From: Biomphalaria glabrata
Lineage: Eukaryota > Mollusca > Gastropoda > Planorbidae
Length of the DNA: 64,000 bases
Direction: 5' to 3'
Assembly (NCBI RefSeq): GCF_947242115.1
Contig: NC_074726.1
Coordinates: forward strand, 10,770,970 to 10,834,969
Shown here piece after piece: positions 1-10,463 of this stretch. Both the position numbers and the translations under genes were made by a program. The number at the start of each line of letters is the position of its first letter. Position 1 is the first letter of the stretch. The notes beneath the pieces are model-generated. The model was not told the DNA's origin. It did no database searches and was given only the letters and a program-made list of their open reading frames with translations.

Positions 1-525
1 AAAACTGTTAAAGTTTTACTGATTTCTTTGAATGATTATCATATTGTCTATTTTTATGTGGTAAGTTCTATGCCTTGAACAAATAAGAAATCCATTATTG
101 TATTTTAATAACTTTTGTTATATTTAGTTATATAATTCAGAATTATTATTTTTCAATACATCTAGTTAGATAACTTTGTCTGGGAGGGGGGAAAGTTATC
201 TTAGTAATTTCAGCTTTAGTCAGAAAGTATTTATTTAATTTACCACAGACAATCAAATAATTAAAATGATGTTGTTTTTTTGTTGTATATTTTTACAACC
301 AGCAGGTCTGTATTCCGAAAAACGTGTACAGTTATGCATAAAAAGAATCCTACAAAATACTTTCGCTCATAAGTTTTAGACATTATTATATTGTTGTACT
401 TATTATTTTAAGATCTAGAAACAAGAGTTCTTCACTATAATTGTTTCTCTTATGTTATTTCTTTTAGTTTTAATTTAGACAGGGGAAAAAAGTAACAATT
501 ACTTTATCTAAGTTCTGTTGTTTTT

Positions 526-994
526 TCATTCATATTTTTTTTACCTACCAATATTAGACGTCGACAAATCAGCATTGACTTCTCCATTTTCAATTACGTC
601 TGTCTGTAAGGTTTCTCTCTCTGTTATGATTTTGAAGATCGAAAGCTTAGTCAACTAAGTTTCTAGTCAGTTTTTGAAGCAAATTAGTTTCTAGTCAGTA
701 TTTGCAGCAAGTAAGTTTCAAGTCAGTTGTTATTAGTTCCTAGTCAGTTGGAAGTCATGTAACAAATAAGTTAGTCGTTAATGAGTTAATAAAATAAGTT
801 TTATGAAGTCAAGTAGTGATATGATCATGTTACAAGTTCCAGTAACTAACTTGCTACTACAACTGGAAGAAACTTTTTTTACATTCATATTTTTGTTTTA
901 CCTACCAATATTAGATGTTAATGAATTAGGATTGGCTTCTCCATTTTCAATGCTGTCTGTCTCTATAGTTTCGCTCGCTGTGATGATTTTGAAA
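526..994. repeat. Diverged direct duplication, about 113 bp each, offset about 355 bp
   Basis: Two similar blocks lie at about 526-638 and 881-994. Both run from an ATTCATATTTTT stretch through CCTACCAATATTAGA and TTCTCCATTTTCAAT to CTGTCTGT and GATTTTGAA. The DNA between them (about 650-760) repeats the short phrase TAGTTTCTAGTCAGT several times with variations. A 64-codon open frame through the second copy is not matched in the first copy, so I do not call a gene. Confidence 0.6.
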
Positions 995-1084
995 TAAATT
1001 GTTTGTAAAGATTGATAAATAACAAACAAAAGAAAATATTCTTTAATTGTAAACCTACAAACGTGCTCATCAAATTATACTTAA

Positions 1085-1141
1085 AAGTAAAGTTCCCTTT
1101 CAGACCAGAAGCCGAGCACTTTACCACTCAGCCACCGCGAC
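1085..1141 (-). repeat. Internally deleted tRNA-derived SINE fragment (SINE family 1)
   Basis: The tail phrase GTAAAGTTCCCTTTCAGACC is joined directly to the tRNA-like head of the same family (AGCACTTTACCACTCAGCC), so the whole body is missing. It abuts the 32-bp satellite that follows. Confidence 0.7.
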
Positions 1142-2656
1142 TCTTTTTTAAAGTTCAATGATTATATGTGTGCACTTTTTTAAAGTTCAATGATTATATG
1201 TGTGCACTTTTTTAAAGTTCAATGATTATATGTGTGCACTTTTTTAAAGTTCAATGATTATATGTGTGCACTTTTTTAAAGTTCAATGATTATATGTGTG
1301 CACTTTTTCAAAGTTCAATGATTATATGTGTGCACTTTTTTAAAGTTCAATGATTATATGTGTGCACTTTTTTAAAGTTCAATGATTATATGTGTGCACT
1401 TTTTTAAAGTTCAATGTTTATGTGTGTGCACTTTTTTAAAGTTCAATGATTATATGTGTGCACTTTTTAAAAGTTCAATGATTATATGTGTGCTCTTTTT
1501 TAAAGTTCAATGATTATATGTGTGCACTTTTTTAAAGTTCAATGTTTATGTGTGTGCACTTTTTTAAAGTTCAATGATTATATGTGTGCACTTTTTTAAA
1601 GTTCAATGATTATATGTGTGCACTTTTTTAAAGTTCAATGATTATATGTGTGCACTTTTTTAAAGTTCAATGATTATATGTGTGCACTTTTTTAAAGTTC
1701 AATGATTATATGTGTGCTCTTTTTTAAAGTTCAATGTTTATGTGTGTGCACTTTTTTAAAGTTCAATGATTATATGTGTGCACTTTTTAAAAGTTCAATG
1801 ATTATATGTGTGCTCTTTTTTAAAGTTCAATGATTATATGTGTGCACTTTTTTAAAGTTCAATGTTTATGTGTGTGCACTTTTTTAAAGTTCAATGATTA
1901 TATGTGTGCACTTTTTAAAAGTTCAATGATTATATGTGTGCTCTTTTTTAAAGTTCAATTATTATATGTGTGCACTTTTTTAAAGTTCAATGTTTATGTG
2001 TGTGCACTTTTTTAAAGTTCAATGATTATATGTGTGCACTTTTTAAAAGTTCAATGATTATATGTGTGCTCTTTTTTAAAGTTCAATGTTTATGTGTGTG
2101 CACTTTTTTAAAGTTCAATGATTATATGTGTGCACTTTTTTAAAGTTCAATGATTATATGTGTGCACTTTTTTAAAGTTCAATGATTATATGTGTGCACT
2201 TTTTTAAAGTTCAATGTTTATGTGTGTGCACTTTTTTAAAGTTCAATGATTATATGTGTGCACTTTTTAAAAGTTCAATGATTATATGTGTGCTCTTTTT
2301 TAAAGTTCAATGATTATATGTGTGCACTTTTTTAAAGTTCAATGTTTATGTGTGTGCACTTTTTTAAAGTTCAATGATTATATGTGTGCACTTTTTAAAA
2401 GTTCAATGATTATATGTGTGCTCTTTTTTAAAGTTCAATGTTTATGTGTGTGCACTTTTTTTAAGTTCAATGATTATATGTGTGCACTTTTTTAAAGTTC
2501 AATGATTATATGTGTGCACTTTTTAAAAGTTCAATGATTATATGTGTGCTCTTTTTTGAAGTTCAATCATTATATGTGTGCACTTTTTTAAAGTTCAATG
2601 ATTATATGTGTGCACTTTTTTAAAGTTCAATGATTAAATATGTACACTTTTTAAAA
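1142..2656. repeat. 32-bp satellite array, about 47 monomers, with higher-order structure
   Basis: The monomer is roughly TTTTTTAAAGTTCAATGATT followed by ATATGTGTGCAC, with a strict 32-bp period. Variant monomers (TGTTTATGTG in place of TGATTATATG; GTGCTC in place of GTGCAC; TTTTTAAAAG in place of TTTTTTAAAG) recur at multiples of 32 bp. The TGTTTATG variant occurs near 1413, 1541, 1733, 1861, 1989, 2085, 2213, 2341 and 2437, mostly 128 bp apart, and a longer block repeats after 480 bp. Because 32 is not a multiple of 3, any open frame repeats only every three monomers. The 61-codon frames at 1830-2015 and 2310-2495 are by-products of this. Confidence 0.97.
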
Positions 2657-3660
2657 CTGCAGAATAAAATATTTACGCTCTAACGTTTGTAGCTTGTATT
2701 TAATTGGCAAGTGTAAAGTTAAATTTAGCGTCCTTGACATCGTTTATTTATGGTGGCATTCTCAATAGAACATTATACCACGTTGCAGCTCAAGCCGCCC
2801 AGTTGATTTAGCAATATACGATTCTGTATTACTTACTTGATGCACTCATAAACATTCTTTACACGGCAATGACAATAAAAATCGAAAAAGTCGCTCTTGC
2901 TTACCAGTTAAACGTTATGTTTAGTATAGAATGTGAGAAGAAAGTAATGTGTATATGATACATTTATTTTGAAAAATATTGTTTTCAATCAATACTTACA
3001 ATTTTCTTGTGTGACGTTCCTTTCATTATCTTCGACACCTCTACACATTATCTGCAATTCTGTAAGCATAACACAATGGAAACGTATCAATCTTAGTATT
3101 ATTACATGACAGTAGGCCTACTTTGAAAGCCAAAATTATTACTGTGTAAATTTGAAAGCATATTTATCTTACTTCTTTTAAAAAGACCAATTTTAACTCA
3201 ACATTTAGCGCAATATGTAAATAGTACACACTTGTAGAAGTCTTAAGCTGTTTTTTTTTTTAATTATTTATAAAAAATGTTTATTAAAGAGCACTGTTTT
3301 AAAGATATCGGAAACATAAAAGAACATAAGCGACTGTTTCAGAGATCAACATGTAGTACGGTCAGGCCAGGAAGGAATGCTCATCGCATAATGCTGTTCG
3401 TCCCATACCTGCAGCGAGACATTCATTGAGAATATAAATGCTCTTCTGATAGATGTTTCTGTGCTCCTGTCATTAGAAGATTGAACTAGGGCTTTGGAGT
3501 CGCTCGCCAGCGATCCAAGCAACTAGACAACGATCTTCACTATGATCCAAGGCAATCCCTATATAAAGGCGGTTTGTGACAAAAAATAAACAATCTTTAA
3601 CTTTTAACAAATAAATAGGCGTAGCAGATGTTTAATGCTAGTCATTGGCATATAACATAC
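2657..3660. other. AT-rich intergenic stretch, no gene seen
   Basis: I see no convincing coding exon. About 3340-3600 is less AT-rich and ends with TATATAAAGG followed by AATAAACAATC. This could be a promoter or polyadenylation region of an unidentified repeat, but I found no second copy in the window. Confidence 0.5.
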
Positions 3661-3666
3661 GTTGTC

Positions 3667-3925
3667 ATAGAAGGCGCGGTGGCTGAAAGGTAAAGCGCTT
3701 CGCTTCCGAACCGAGGTTACTGGGTCGAATCTCGTGAAAACTGGCATTTTGAATTTCGGGATCCTTAGAGCGCTTCTAAGTCCACCCAAATCTAATAAAT
3801 ACCAAACATTAGTTGGGGAGATGTAAAGGCGGTTGGTTGTTGTGCTGGCCACATGACACCCTCGTTAATTGTGGGCCACAGAAACATGACATTTACATAA
3901 TCTGCCTTAAAGATCGAAAGGTGTA
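3667..3925 (+). repeat. tRNA-derived SINE, family 1
   Basis: The copy starts with a tRNA-like head (GGCGCGGTGGCTGAAAGG as A box, GGGTCGAATCTC as B box). It continues with the family body (ATTAGTTGGGG, GGCGGTTGGTTGTTGTGCTG, GCCACATGACACCCTCGTTA) and ends near a TTTACTTTAC tail. The same family recurs at 17692, 27345, 33338, 47225, 50876 and 62976. The head is too diverged in the arms to be a working tRNA gene. Confidence 0.9.
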
Positions 3926-3978
3926 AAATGGAAATTTTTACTTTACAACATACGTTGTCATGTTTCAGCTAAACTTAT

Positions 3979-4346
3979 TTGCACATTAAATATTGCTATA
4001 AACTGATCCCGCGCCAACAGTGGCCAACACTAATGGTGAGCATTATCGTACCTTTCAACAAGAGGGATAGACGACATATGGATTTTAGAGGAAGGACTGT
4101 TTTAGATCCGGCTGAAATGATCTGCAGGTTATTGGTGTCTGAGCTGTCTGGGACTAGAGAATGACTTTTAGAACTTAAGACAAGACTCCCTGTGACTTTA
4201 TCTTATCTCTCGTTGAGTGCTCGCCTTAGATTTACTACAAGATTTTAAACATACTTAACAGTAAAAGTAAACATAAACTTTTTAGAATTCGCTAGTACAG
4301 ACAAATAGGACGGTACATATGACGGTACATAACATAGAACTGTTTA
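3979..4346. other. Intergenic or 3' flank of the CARD exon, no assigned gene
   Basis: A 61-codon plus-strand open frame at 3979-4164 is slightly GC-richer than its surroundings, but I recognise nothing in it. The rest (4165-4346) may be 3' UTR of the minus-strand CARD exon. No clear minus-strand AATAAA was located close to its stop. Confidence 0.35.
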
Positions 4347-4672
4347 CTAACTTGAATTATTTAATTTCTCTAGAATATGCCCTTGGTGTGGTTCCAAAGC
4401 TTGACAAAATATAATGTAAGAATGCCCTGGGCCGGACCTTAAAATTATGTGTACTAATTTTGTATTTTGTTCGTCTCTTGGCGAGCTATTTGAAATATCC
4501 TCCAATTCGTGGAGCTTAATCACTTTATTTTGGAACAAATATTTAGCAACGGGAACTGGTTCAAGTTCGTTTATCAAATACATATAGTTCATTTGTAGGC
4601 ACTCGTAGTCCTCCTGTTTTAAGCTCCCTTTGCATATGTTGTTCATTTTCTTTGAATTCAGTCTTACAGCAT
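4347..4672 (-). CDS. Terminal coding exon with a CARD (caspase recruitment) domain; partial gene model
   Basis: Translation on the minus strand gives about 107 residues that fit a death-fold CARD: EDYECLQMNYMYLINEL (helix 1), VAKYLFQNKVIKLHELEDI (helices 2-3), a polar turn, TKLVHIILRSGPGHSYIIF (helices 4-5) and QALEPHQGHILEKL (helix 6). Family knowledge: CARDs mediate homotypic assembly of apoptotic or innate-immune platforms in the cytosol. The frame stays open upstream of the first ATG (codon at 4646-4644) to a good acceptor (TTTTTTACATAG) ending at 4673, so I read this as a last exon with 2 nt carried from an unseen upstream exon. A single-exon CARD-only protein starting at the ATG is the alternative. 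The stop codon is at 4349-4347. Upstream exons were searched for as far as about 7 kb and not identified, so the parent protein is unknown. Domain call fairly sure, gene structure unsure. Confidence 0.72.
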
Positions 4673-7622
4673 CTATGTAAAAAATAAATGCAAAGTTTTA
4701 ATAATGCAGCATCGTTAAGTTTATGTACAATTTTCGCTAATGAAGATAGAATGACAGATAAGCACTAAGTAGATAATTCCAACAGTACAACAGTCACTTT
4801 GGTGCAAATGATTAATCATGCAATGCATAATCTTAAAAAAAAAAAATATTACCTCTCTGGAAAATAATCGTTTTTTAATCGAATAATCTTGTAATTGTAA
4901 AATTTTACAAAGCTTACTCACTCCGTCTGTCTGTCTGTCTGATACAAATTTTGTACACGTTATTTCTCCCACTTCCCATTCTCTGATCAAGTTGAAAATT
5001 ACAGCAATTATTTATGGAACGAACACTTTTTAAAAATATATATTAATTAATTAGTGGTAATTAATTAATTGTGTCTGATATAGAAAAGGGAAAAAATCCT
5101 ACAGTATCGAGCAATATGGCTGAAGTTGTGCAGTTCTTTACCCTATATAAGCTTTGTTTTGTTGTTGTTGTTGTTGTTTTATTGTTTTTTTTTTGTGTGT
5201 GTATTTTTAGGGTCACGATTGATAGACTTTTAATGTCAGACTTTCCCTATGTGGAAAAAAAAAAAAAAAAAAGAAGCTCCGCCGCTGTGGCTGGACAAAC
5301 AAAAGAGGAGTCCCTTCATCCTTTTTTTTTTTTTTTTTTTATAGGCTACGTATTCCAAGGTAACATGTGGTGGGGAAGACAGAGGTGCCCACGCTTACCC
5401 AGTTGTCCGGACCAAAAAATTTCGTTCGGTAGACCTGCCTGCGTCCATGTGATTCCCAACCCTAATTTTGCCTGCGTGCCATTCTGATTTTCGGCAATCG
5501 TGGCGCGGGCCATGTTAACGAAAGGCACAAAATGAAATGAAATTGACTTGAAACTTTTTTTTAAGCGTCGGAAAAAAGCCTCTTTTTTTTCTACTTAAAA
5601 TGTGAGCAACATTTTTTTTAACCGACTCATTTTTTGTCTCCAATATCTGTGAAGAGTTTAACAATCTTTTACTCGCAACTCAACCCTAGAATACTGTCAT
5701 ATTTGTTTTATAATGCCATTTATTTTATTTTTCGTTGGCTTATCATCAGGTTCCACACAAAAAAGTAGAGATATGTTCCCTTTCCCTGGTAGTCCCAATT
5801 ATTAAACACACAAATGTTAAAGGTCACGGGACCAATCCATTAGAGAAAAAGTGAGGTCTCTGACGTAGGTAAAGATACATTTTCCACCTTTTTTTTTTTT
5901 TTTTTGAAAAAAAAAAGGGGAGGGTGGATTTTCTCCACTTTGTGTCAAACTTTCGGCGGCCCAGATTTTTATTGCAGGAATAAACCAAATACCCAAATAA
6001 AAGCAAGTACTTTATATTATTACTTTACCTAGTTCAGACTTGCTTTTATAACTTAGGCCTACCATTAAAACTTCCAGGTACGTCATCCCCACCCCACCCC
6101 TATTTCACACGCAGTCCTTAAAATATTGTGTAACAAAGCGTAAAAAAAATAAAAACAGATTGTTATAATTATTTAATATCTGTAATCAATTAAATCTTAT
6201 ATCTATTAAATTCTTAAAATCCTCATTCTAAACTTTGGTAGGCCTAACCTTTGAACTTTGACGTCGAAGAGCGATGCACACCCACAACAAACACACACGC
6301 ACAGCACCAAGATAAAATATTGTCTTATTTGTAATGGCCACATCGAGCTATATAAACTAGCCCAGTCTAGATGAAAACATATATCCCCCCCCCCCCCCCC
6401 AAAAAAAAAGTAGGCATATGTCAGCGTTTTCATTGCCTTTAATGCCAACGTGGACTGCAATCCATTGAAGGAAGGTTTCCTTGCTACACCTGGGCTACTG
6501 TCCTGTGTAAAACTTTTTAGAAAAAAAATTCTGGGATATCCCATCGTACTGATTTTTCGCTTTGCCAATTTAGTTTTCAAATATAATAAAAAGTCTTAGT
6601 CTAGGTCAACGATCTACATACTAAAGTAAAATACAAAGGAAAAAAAATAACATGTACTTTTAAATAGACATCCCTTATAATTAAGTTTATTTTTACCTTC
6701 TAATATTATATTCTAGACACTCTTCATTCCATTGCCTTCTCTATTCCACTCTCGGCACAATCGCCTATTCCTAGAATAATGTTATATTTATAGAATGGGA
6801 AATATCCTATCATAATGTTAAAATTTGTATAACAATGATATAGTTTTAAAAGGTACAAGTAGGCCCACTTTTCTAAGTGACAATTTTGGGGCTGGAAAAA
6901 GGCTTTGTACAACACTACAATTACAAATATAAAAACTTCAATCGTACATGTAGACAAATAGCCTAAAGGTAATATCACATGATTATATCGGATATTCCCG
7001 TTAAATGGTTGTTACGAATGTGCTATCTTTCTTCTTAGCGTATGTTAAATTGCTGCTAATCTTGCTATTTTTCAGCTAAACTTTACACAATCGATAAGGA
7101 AAAATGTAAAACATTAGAAAATGGTACATAAAAAGGTTCTGTAATTCTGTATATAGTTCTCTACTTAATTCCATACATCATACATAAGTATATAGTTTTT
7201 TTACAATAGCGTTTTTATAATGAAAATAGGAAATAAGTTGTCAACTAGTGAAATCATACAATCAATTGAAAGTGAATTCGATCTTGTCATAAGTCACCCA
7301 CCAGTGCGATCTTGTATCACATCGTTCAAGCGCCCACTGTTGAGCGTCCGCTTTGTTAAGATGGACAGACGGCAACCTGAGAAATTGGTTCAAGAATAGA
7401 TGAATAATTGACGACAATGAAAAGACAAATCAGAAACGCAAGAGAAACAGGCACTTATTACACATGTGCAGTTTGTCTGGTTTCACTTGCAGCTGTTTTT
7501 CATTAAGACCTGCCAAACAGTCAAAGATCTTCTTTAACTTATGACTGAAAGCACGAAAGGATTTATACATCTTAGTTCATTCTGCCTCAAGCAAAAAAGA
7601 TTAATTTACCATCAACACTACC
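4673..7622. other. Low-complexity and unassigned DNA
   Basis: This stretch contains a (CTGT)n run near 4926-4940, GTT repeats near 5160-5180, long A or T homopolymers near 5254-5272, 5321-5340 and 5889-5906, and a poly-C/poly-A block at 6385-6410. A GC-richer patch at 5346-5528 is open on the minus strand for 60 codons; it looks like a worn fragment of some mobile coding sequence, but I cannot name it. No host exon is supported. Confidence 0.45.
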
Positions 7623-7857
7623 GCTTGGGGCAGGGACGGACTGGGTATCAAAATCGGCCCGGGCAATACCATATAAACCGGCCCACAAATGTCATGTCAT
7701 ATATTTTCGGTTGCGCAATTTATATATATATATATATATATAAGTGTGTGTGTATATGCAATTAATCTTCATTACATTCTTATCTTTCATTCTTTTAAAC
7801 GTTTTTTCTACCCTAGAATACTCTCTTCCTATAATTAGTGAAATGCAGTATACACCG

Positions 7858-8040
7858 CCAAGGGACAGCTAGGGAGTCTGGGGGAGCGCTGTAAGCTCCC
7901 CCAGTGGTTCGCCCCGGACCCAAGCATTATTTCCGTTATTTTAAGCTTTAAAAAATTCATATTTTGAGGTATCTACAGTGCAATTAGCCTGCTACTCTTC
8001 CGCTAAAAAAATCAAAAACTAAATCTTCTATTCACTGGAG
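7858..8040 (-). repeat. Dispersed repeat shared with 32445-32590
   Basis: Read on the minus strand, this block runs GCACTGTAGATACCTCA, then AATGCTTGG, then GCGCTCCCCCAGAC, then CTTGGCG. The same order appears on the plus strand at 32445-32590. The two copies have diverged but are clearly homologous. The element class is not determined. Confidence 0.7.
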
Positions 8041-8167
8041 TCCACTGGTAGAAAAAGGTAAAATGCTTTAGTTTTGTATTGGAGGGGGGAGGGAAACCAC
8101 AAAACCCCTTTTGGCTACGCTCATGAAATTTGGTGACTGTAGTTTGCTTAAGTTGGCTTCACTAGGG

Positions 8168-8240
8168 AAGTAAGTAAAGTTTCCCTTTCAGACAATGAGA
8201 TCTGAGGCCGCTGATGGTTTGAACTCCTCCTCTCTCGGCT
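8168..8240 (-). repeat. SINE family 1 fragment
   Basis: The tail phrase GTAAAGTTTCCCTTTCAGAC is present, followed by a worn remnant of the tRNA-like part (TTTGAACTCC). The body is deleted. Confidence 0.55.
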
Positions 8241-8409
8241 ACGCCTATGTGTTTTATCATAGTTGTAAGCCTAATTCTATTCAAAATATATAAAGTTTGA
8301 TAACGAATCGAAAACTGGATGTATGCTTTCGTAGGCTTACATAATGTATTCTATTAATACATGTATGTAGTCAGAAAACTATAAACACTACAATTGAGTT
8401 TCAAACTTT

Positions 8410-8560
8410 TTGGTATTACTTATAGATTAAGGTCCTTCGCATTTTACGTGTTAATCTAGTCATGAATGTTGATCTGTGACTTAAAATATGCTAAGTCATT
8501 GGTTTTCCTGGCTGACTCAGGCAACCGATTCCTTTAAAGTGGTATCACCACAAATGCAAA
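8410..8560 (-). mobile_element. LINE 3'-end fragment, GATAA-tailed family
   Basis: The stretch GCTAAGTCATTGGTTTTCCT, GGCTGACTCAGGCAACC is the reverse complement of the last codons of a non-LTR element. Better copies are seen at 33652-33955 and 48600-49870 (plus) and 24905-25270 (minus). Only the last few dozen codons and part of the 3' UTR remain. Confidence 0.7.
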
Positions 8561-8584
8561 ACTAGGGGTCTATTGAGGCGTCGT

Positions 8585-9232
8585 CCTCCTACATTGCTCT
8601 ATGACTCAGAAACATGGATAGTGTACAGTTAACATGCAAAGAAACTGAATCACTACCACATGACATGTCAGTGAAAAATACTGAATGTCAAATGGCAAGA
8701 CAAAATACCAGATTCTGAAGTCCTTCAAAGAGCGGGGGTGCAAAGCATCCACACAATCCTGATGCAGGCCCAGCTGCGATGGGCAGGACACGTATGCAGA
8801 ATGGAAGACCACCGCATCCCTAAACGACTCATGTATGGCCAACTAAGAGAAGGAAAGCGCTCGCAAGGTTGTCAAAGAAAGCGCTTCAGGGACACCCTCA
8901 AAGCTTCTCTGAAGGCGTTCAGCATAGACCCAGCCACCTGGGAGACAGAGGCACATGACAGAGCATCATGACGTCGCGCTGTGAAAACTGGCGCACTTGT
9001 TGCAGAGGAAAAGAGAACAAAGCTGGCAGAAGAAAAACGCCAGAGAAGAAAAGCAAGGCCAATGACACTAGCTCCAGCTGGAATAACCTGCCTAGTGTGC
9101 GGCCGAACATTCCGGGCTCACATAGGTCTCACCAGCCACACGAGGAGACATAAAACCCCAGTGCAAAGCCCTCAGCCCTCTGGATGACAAAGTGGTCACA
9201 ATCGAACTACGATGGACGAACTATATATATAT
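8585..9232 (+). mobile_element. 3' end of a non-LTR retrotransposon ORF with a C-terminal C2H2 zinc finger
   Basis: The plus-strand frame reads LLYDSETW, then LRWAGHVCRMEDHRIPKRLM, then CQRKRFRDTLKASLKAF and DPATWETEAHDRAS. This is the typical post-reverse-transcriptase tail of many animal LINEs. It continues in the same frame through KTGALVAEEKRTKLAEEKRQ to a C2H2 finger (C-x2-C-x12-H-x3-H) just before the stop at 9185-9187. The frame is broken by a TGA at 8969-8971 where a Trp codon is expected, and by two stops near the 5' edge, so it is dead. The 3' UTR ends in a TATATA run near 9220. Family knowledge: C-terminal fingers of this kind occur in several LINE lineages and probably bind nucleic acid. 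The 5' part, including the reverse transcriptase palm, is absent. Confidence 0.85.
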
Positions 9233-10112
9233 ATTCCTTTAAAAGATAAGAGAAAGCAGAACGGTTAGAGAGGTACTTACTTAATGTGAAAAGCTCTTGC
9301 TTCGTCCTAGTACATTCTCAAAAACGCGATTTGTATATGAATATATTATTTAAAATATGGATGATTCTAAATCTCTTTTCATTAAATATCGGCTGTGACA
9401 GCACTATATAAATTATTGTAATTATTGTAATAATTTTAATTATTAATGACTTCATACTAAGCATAAGTTGGCCATTAATCATAACGATATAAATACTGAT
9501 TTCGATCTAGATTTATGTTTTAATTAAACAATTTTTTTTTGTTAGCCTTAAGTGTAGTATTTTTAGATCTATGTTATTACAAATAAACAACAATAAACTT
9601 ACTTTTTTGTTTTCAAATCACGGAAAGTAGAACGTTATACGGTTATACCCATATTGAGCTATGAATACGTTGGGTGGTTTGCTATTTCGCGGCTATGTGT
9701 TTAAGTTAAATTCTATTAAGTTTTGTTAAAGAGCTAATTGTCTCCCCTTCTGCTGCGTTATATCAATGTTTTATAACTTAACCTCTCCCATCCCTCTTTT
9801 TCGTTAACTTTCACGGAATCATCAAAAAATGGAGCAAAACAAAAATAGGAGTGCCATCAAAGGCCCATGCCGACCAGCAAAGTGATCAGGCCAAACACAG
9901 TCTTGAAGACATCAAAGTAGTGTTGAAGGCCATGCCGCTCGTGCATAGCAGAAAGTACGGTCTAACGTTTTACAGATAACACGTACAGTGTATTATTTTT
10001 TTTTTTATTCTTGTTGAATTTCAAACAAAATTAATTGTAATAAGAATTTAAAAACAACAACAAGAAAACCTTTTTTTTTTTAAAGTTGTCAGCATTTAAT
10101 TTTTTTTTCTTT
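9233..10112. other. AT-rich interior of the hAT insertion, no gene seen
   Basis: There is no reading frame of interest. A short GC-richer stretch at about 9830-9960 could be a remnant of coding sequence, but I could not place it. Confidence 0.5.
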
Positions 10113-10463
10113 GGTCGCGACCAGACCGGCCCATTTGGTACCGGCCCACCGGGCATTTGCCCGTTTGCCCATATAGCCAGTCCGCCCCTGGCTTGGGGCT
10201 TACGGAAGAAATAGAAAGTCTTCTTGAGACACCTGCAGCGTTACATATATCGGAAACTTTATTCAGGTCATTGACAACAAGGTTAAGTTAGTGAGACGCG
10301 CAATGGACAGAGGCTGCTTTTGGTTATTTTTCACAAATCCTTGCCTGAACCACAGTTCTATTTGTTATGTTGCTACTTAGAAGTTAATTAATTTGAAGGT
10401 GTAATAAATTGGCTAAATATAGAGGGGTGCACGTACAAGGTCGGCCATCGATTCCTGGAATAG

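Larger units (their letters stand above)
7631..10190. mobile_element. hAT-type DNA transposon insertion, composite, with exact 8-bp target duplication
   Basis: The left end is CAGGGACGGACTGGGTAT at 7631. The right end, read on the other strand from 10190, is CAGGGGCGGACTGGCTAT, giving short terminal inverted repeats of the hAT CAGNG type. The flanks are GCTTGGGG at 7623-7630 and GCTTGGGG at 10191-10198, the 8-bp target duplication expected for hAT. Both subterminal regions are rich in CGGCCC/GGGCCG motifs. No hAT transposase frame was found inside, so this is a non-autonomous copy. Its interior carries later or captured pieces: a dispersed repeat (7858-8040), a SINE fragment, a LINE 3' end on the minus strand and a zinc-finger LINE end on the plus strand. 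Confidence 0.88.

Noticed and set aside
803-997. 64-codon frame with a hydrophobic stretch
   Set aside because: The homologous block 355 bp upstream does not keep the frame, and there are no gene signals.
1830-2495. Two 61-codon open frames in the satellite
   Set aside because: They are translations of the 32-bp repeat (same peptide every three monomers), with no gene signals.
3340-3605. TATATAAAGG plus AATAAA, resembling an LTR or a promoter
   Set aside because: No partner repeat and no coding region follows. Left as unassigned.
5069-5487. 138-codon plus-strand open frame
   Set aside because: It is dominated by homopolymer and GTT-repeat translation (runs of V, F and K) and has no recognisable domain.
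8968-9153. 61-codon plus-strand frame overlapping the LINE zinc finger
   Set aside because: It is an alternative frame. The zinc-finger frame matches the LINE tail.
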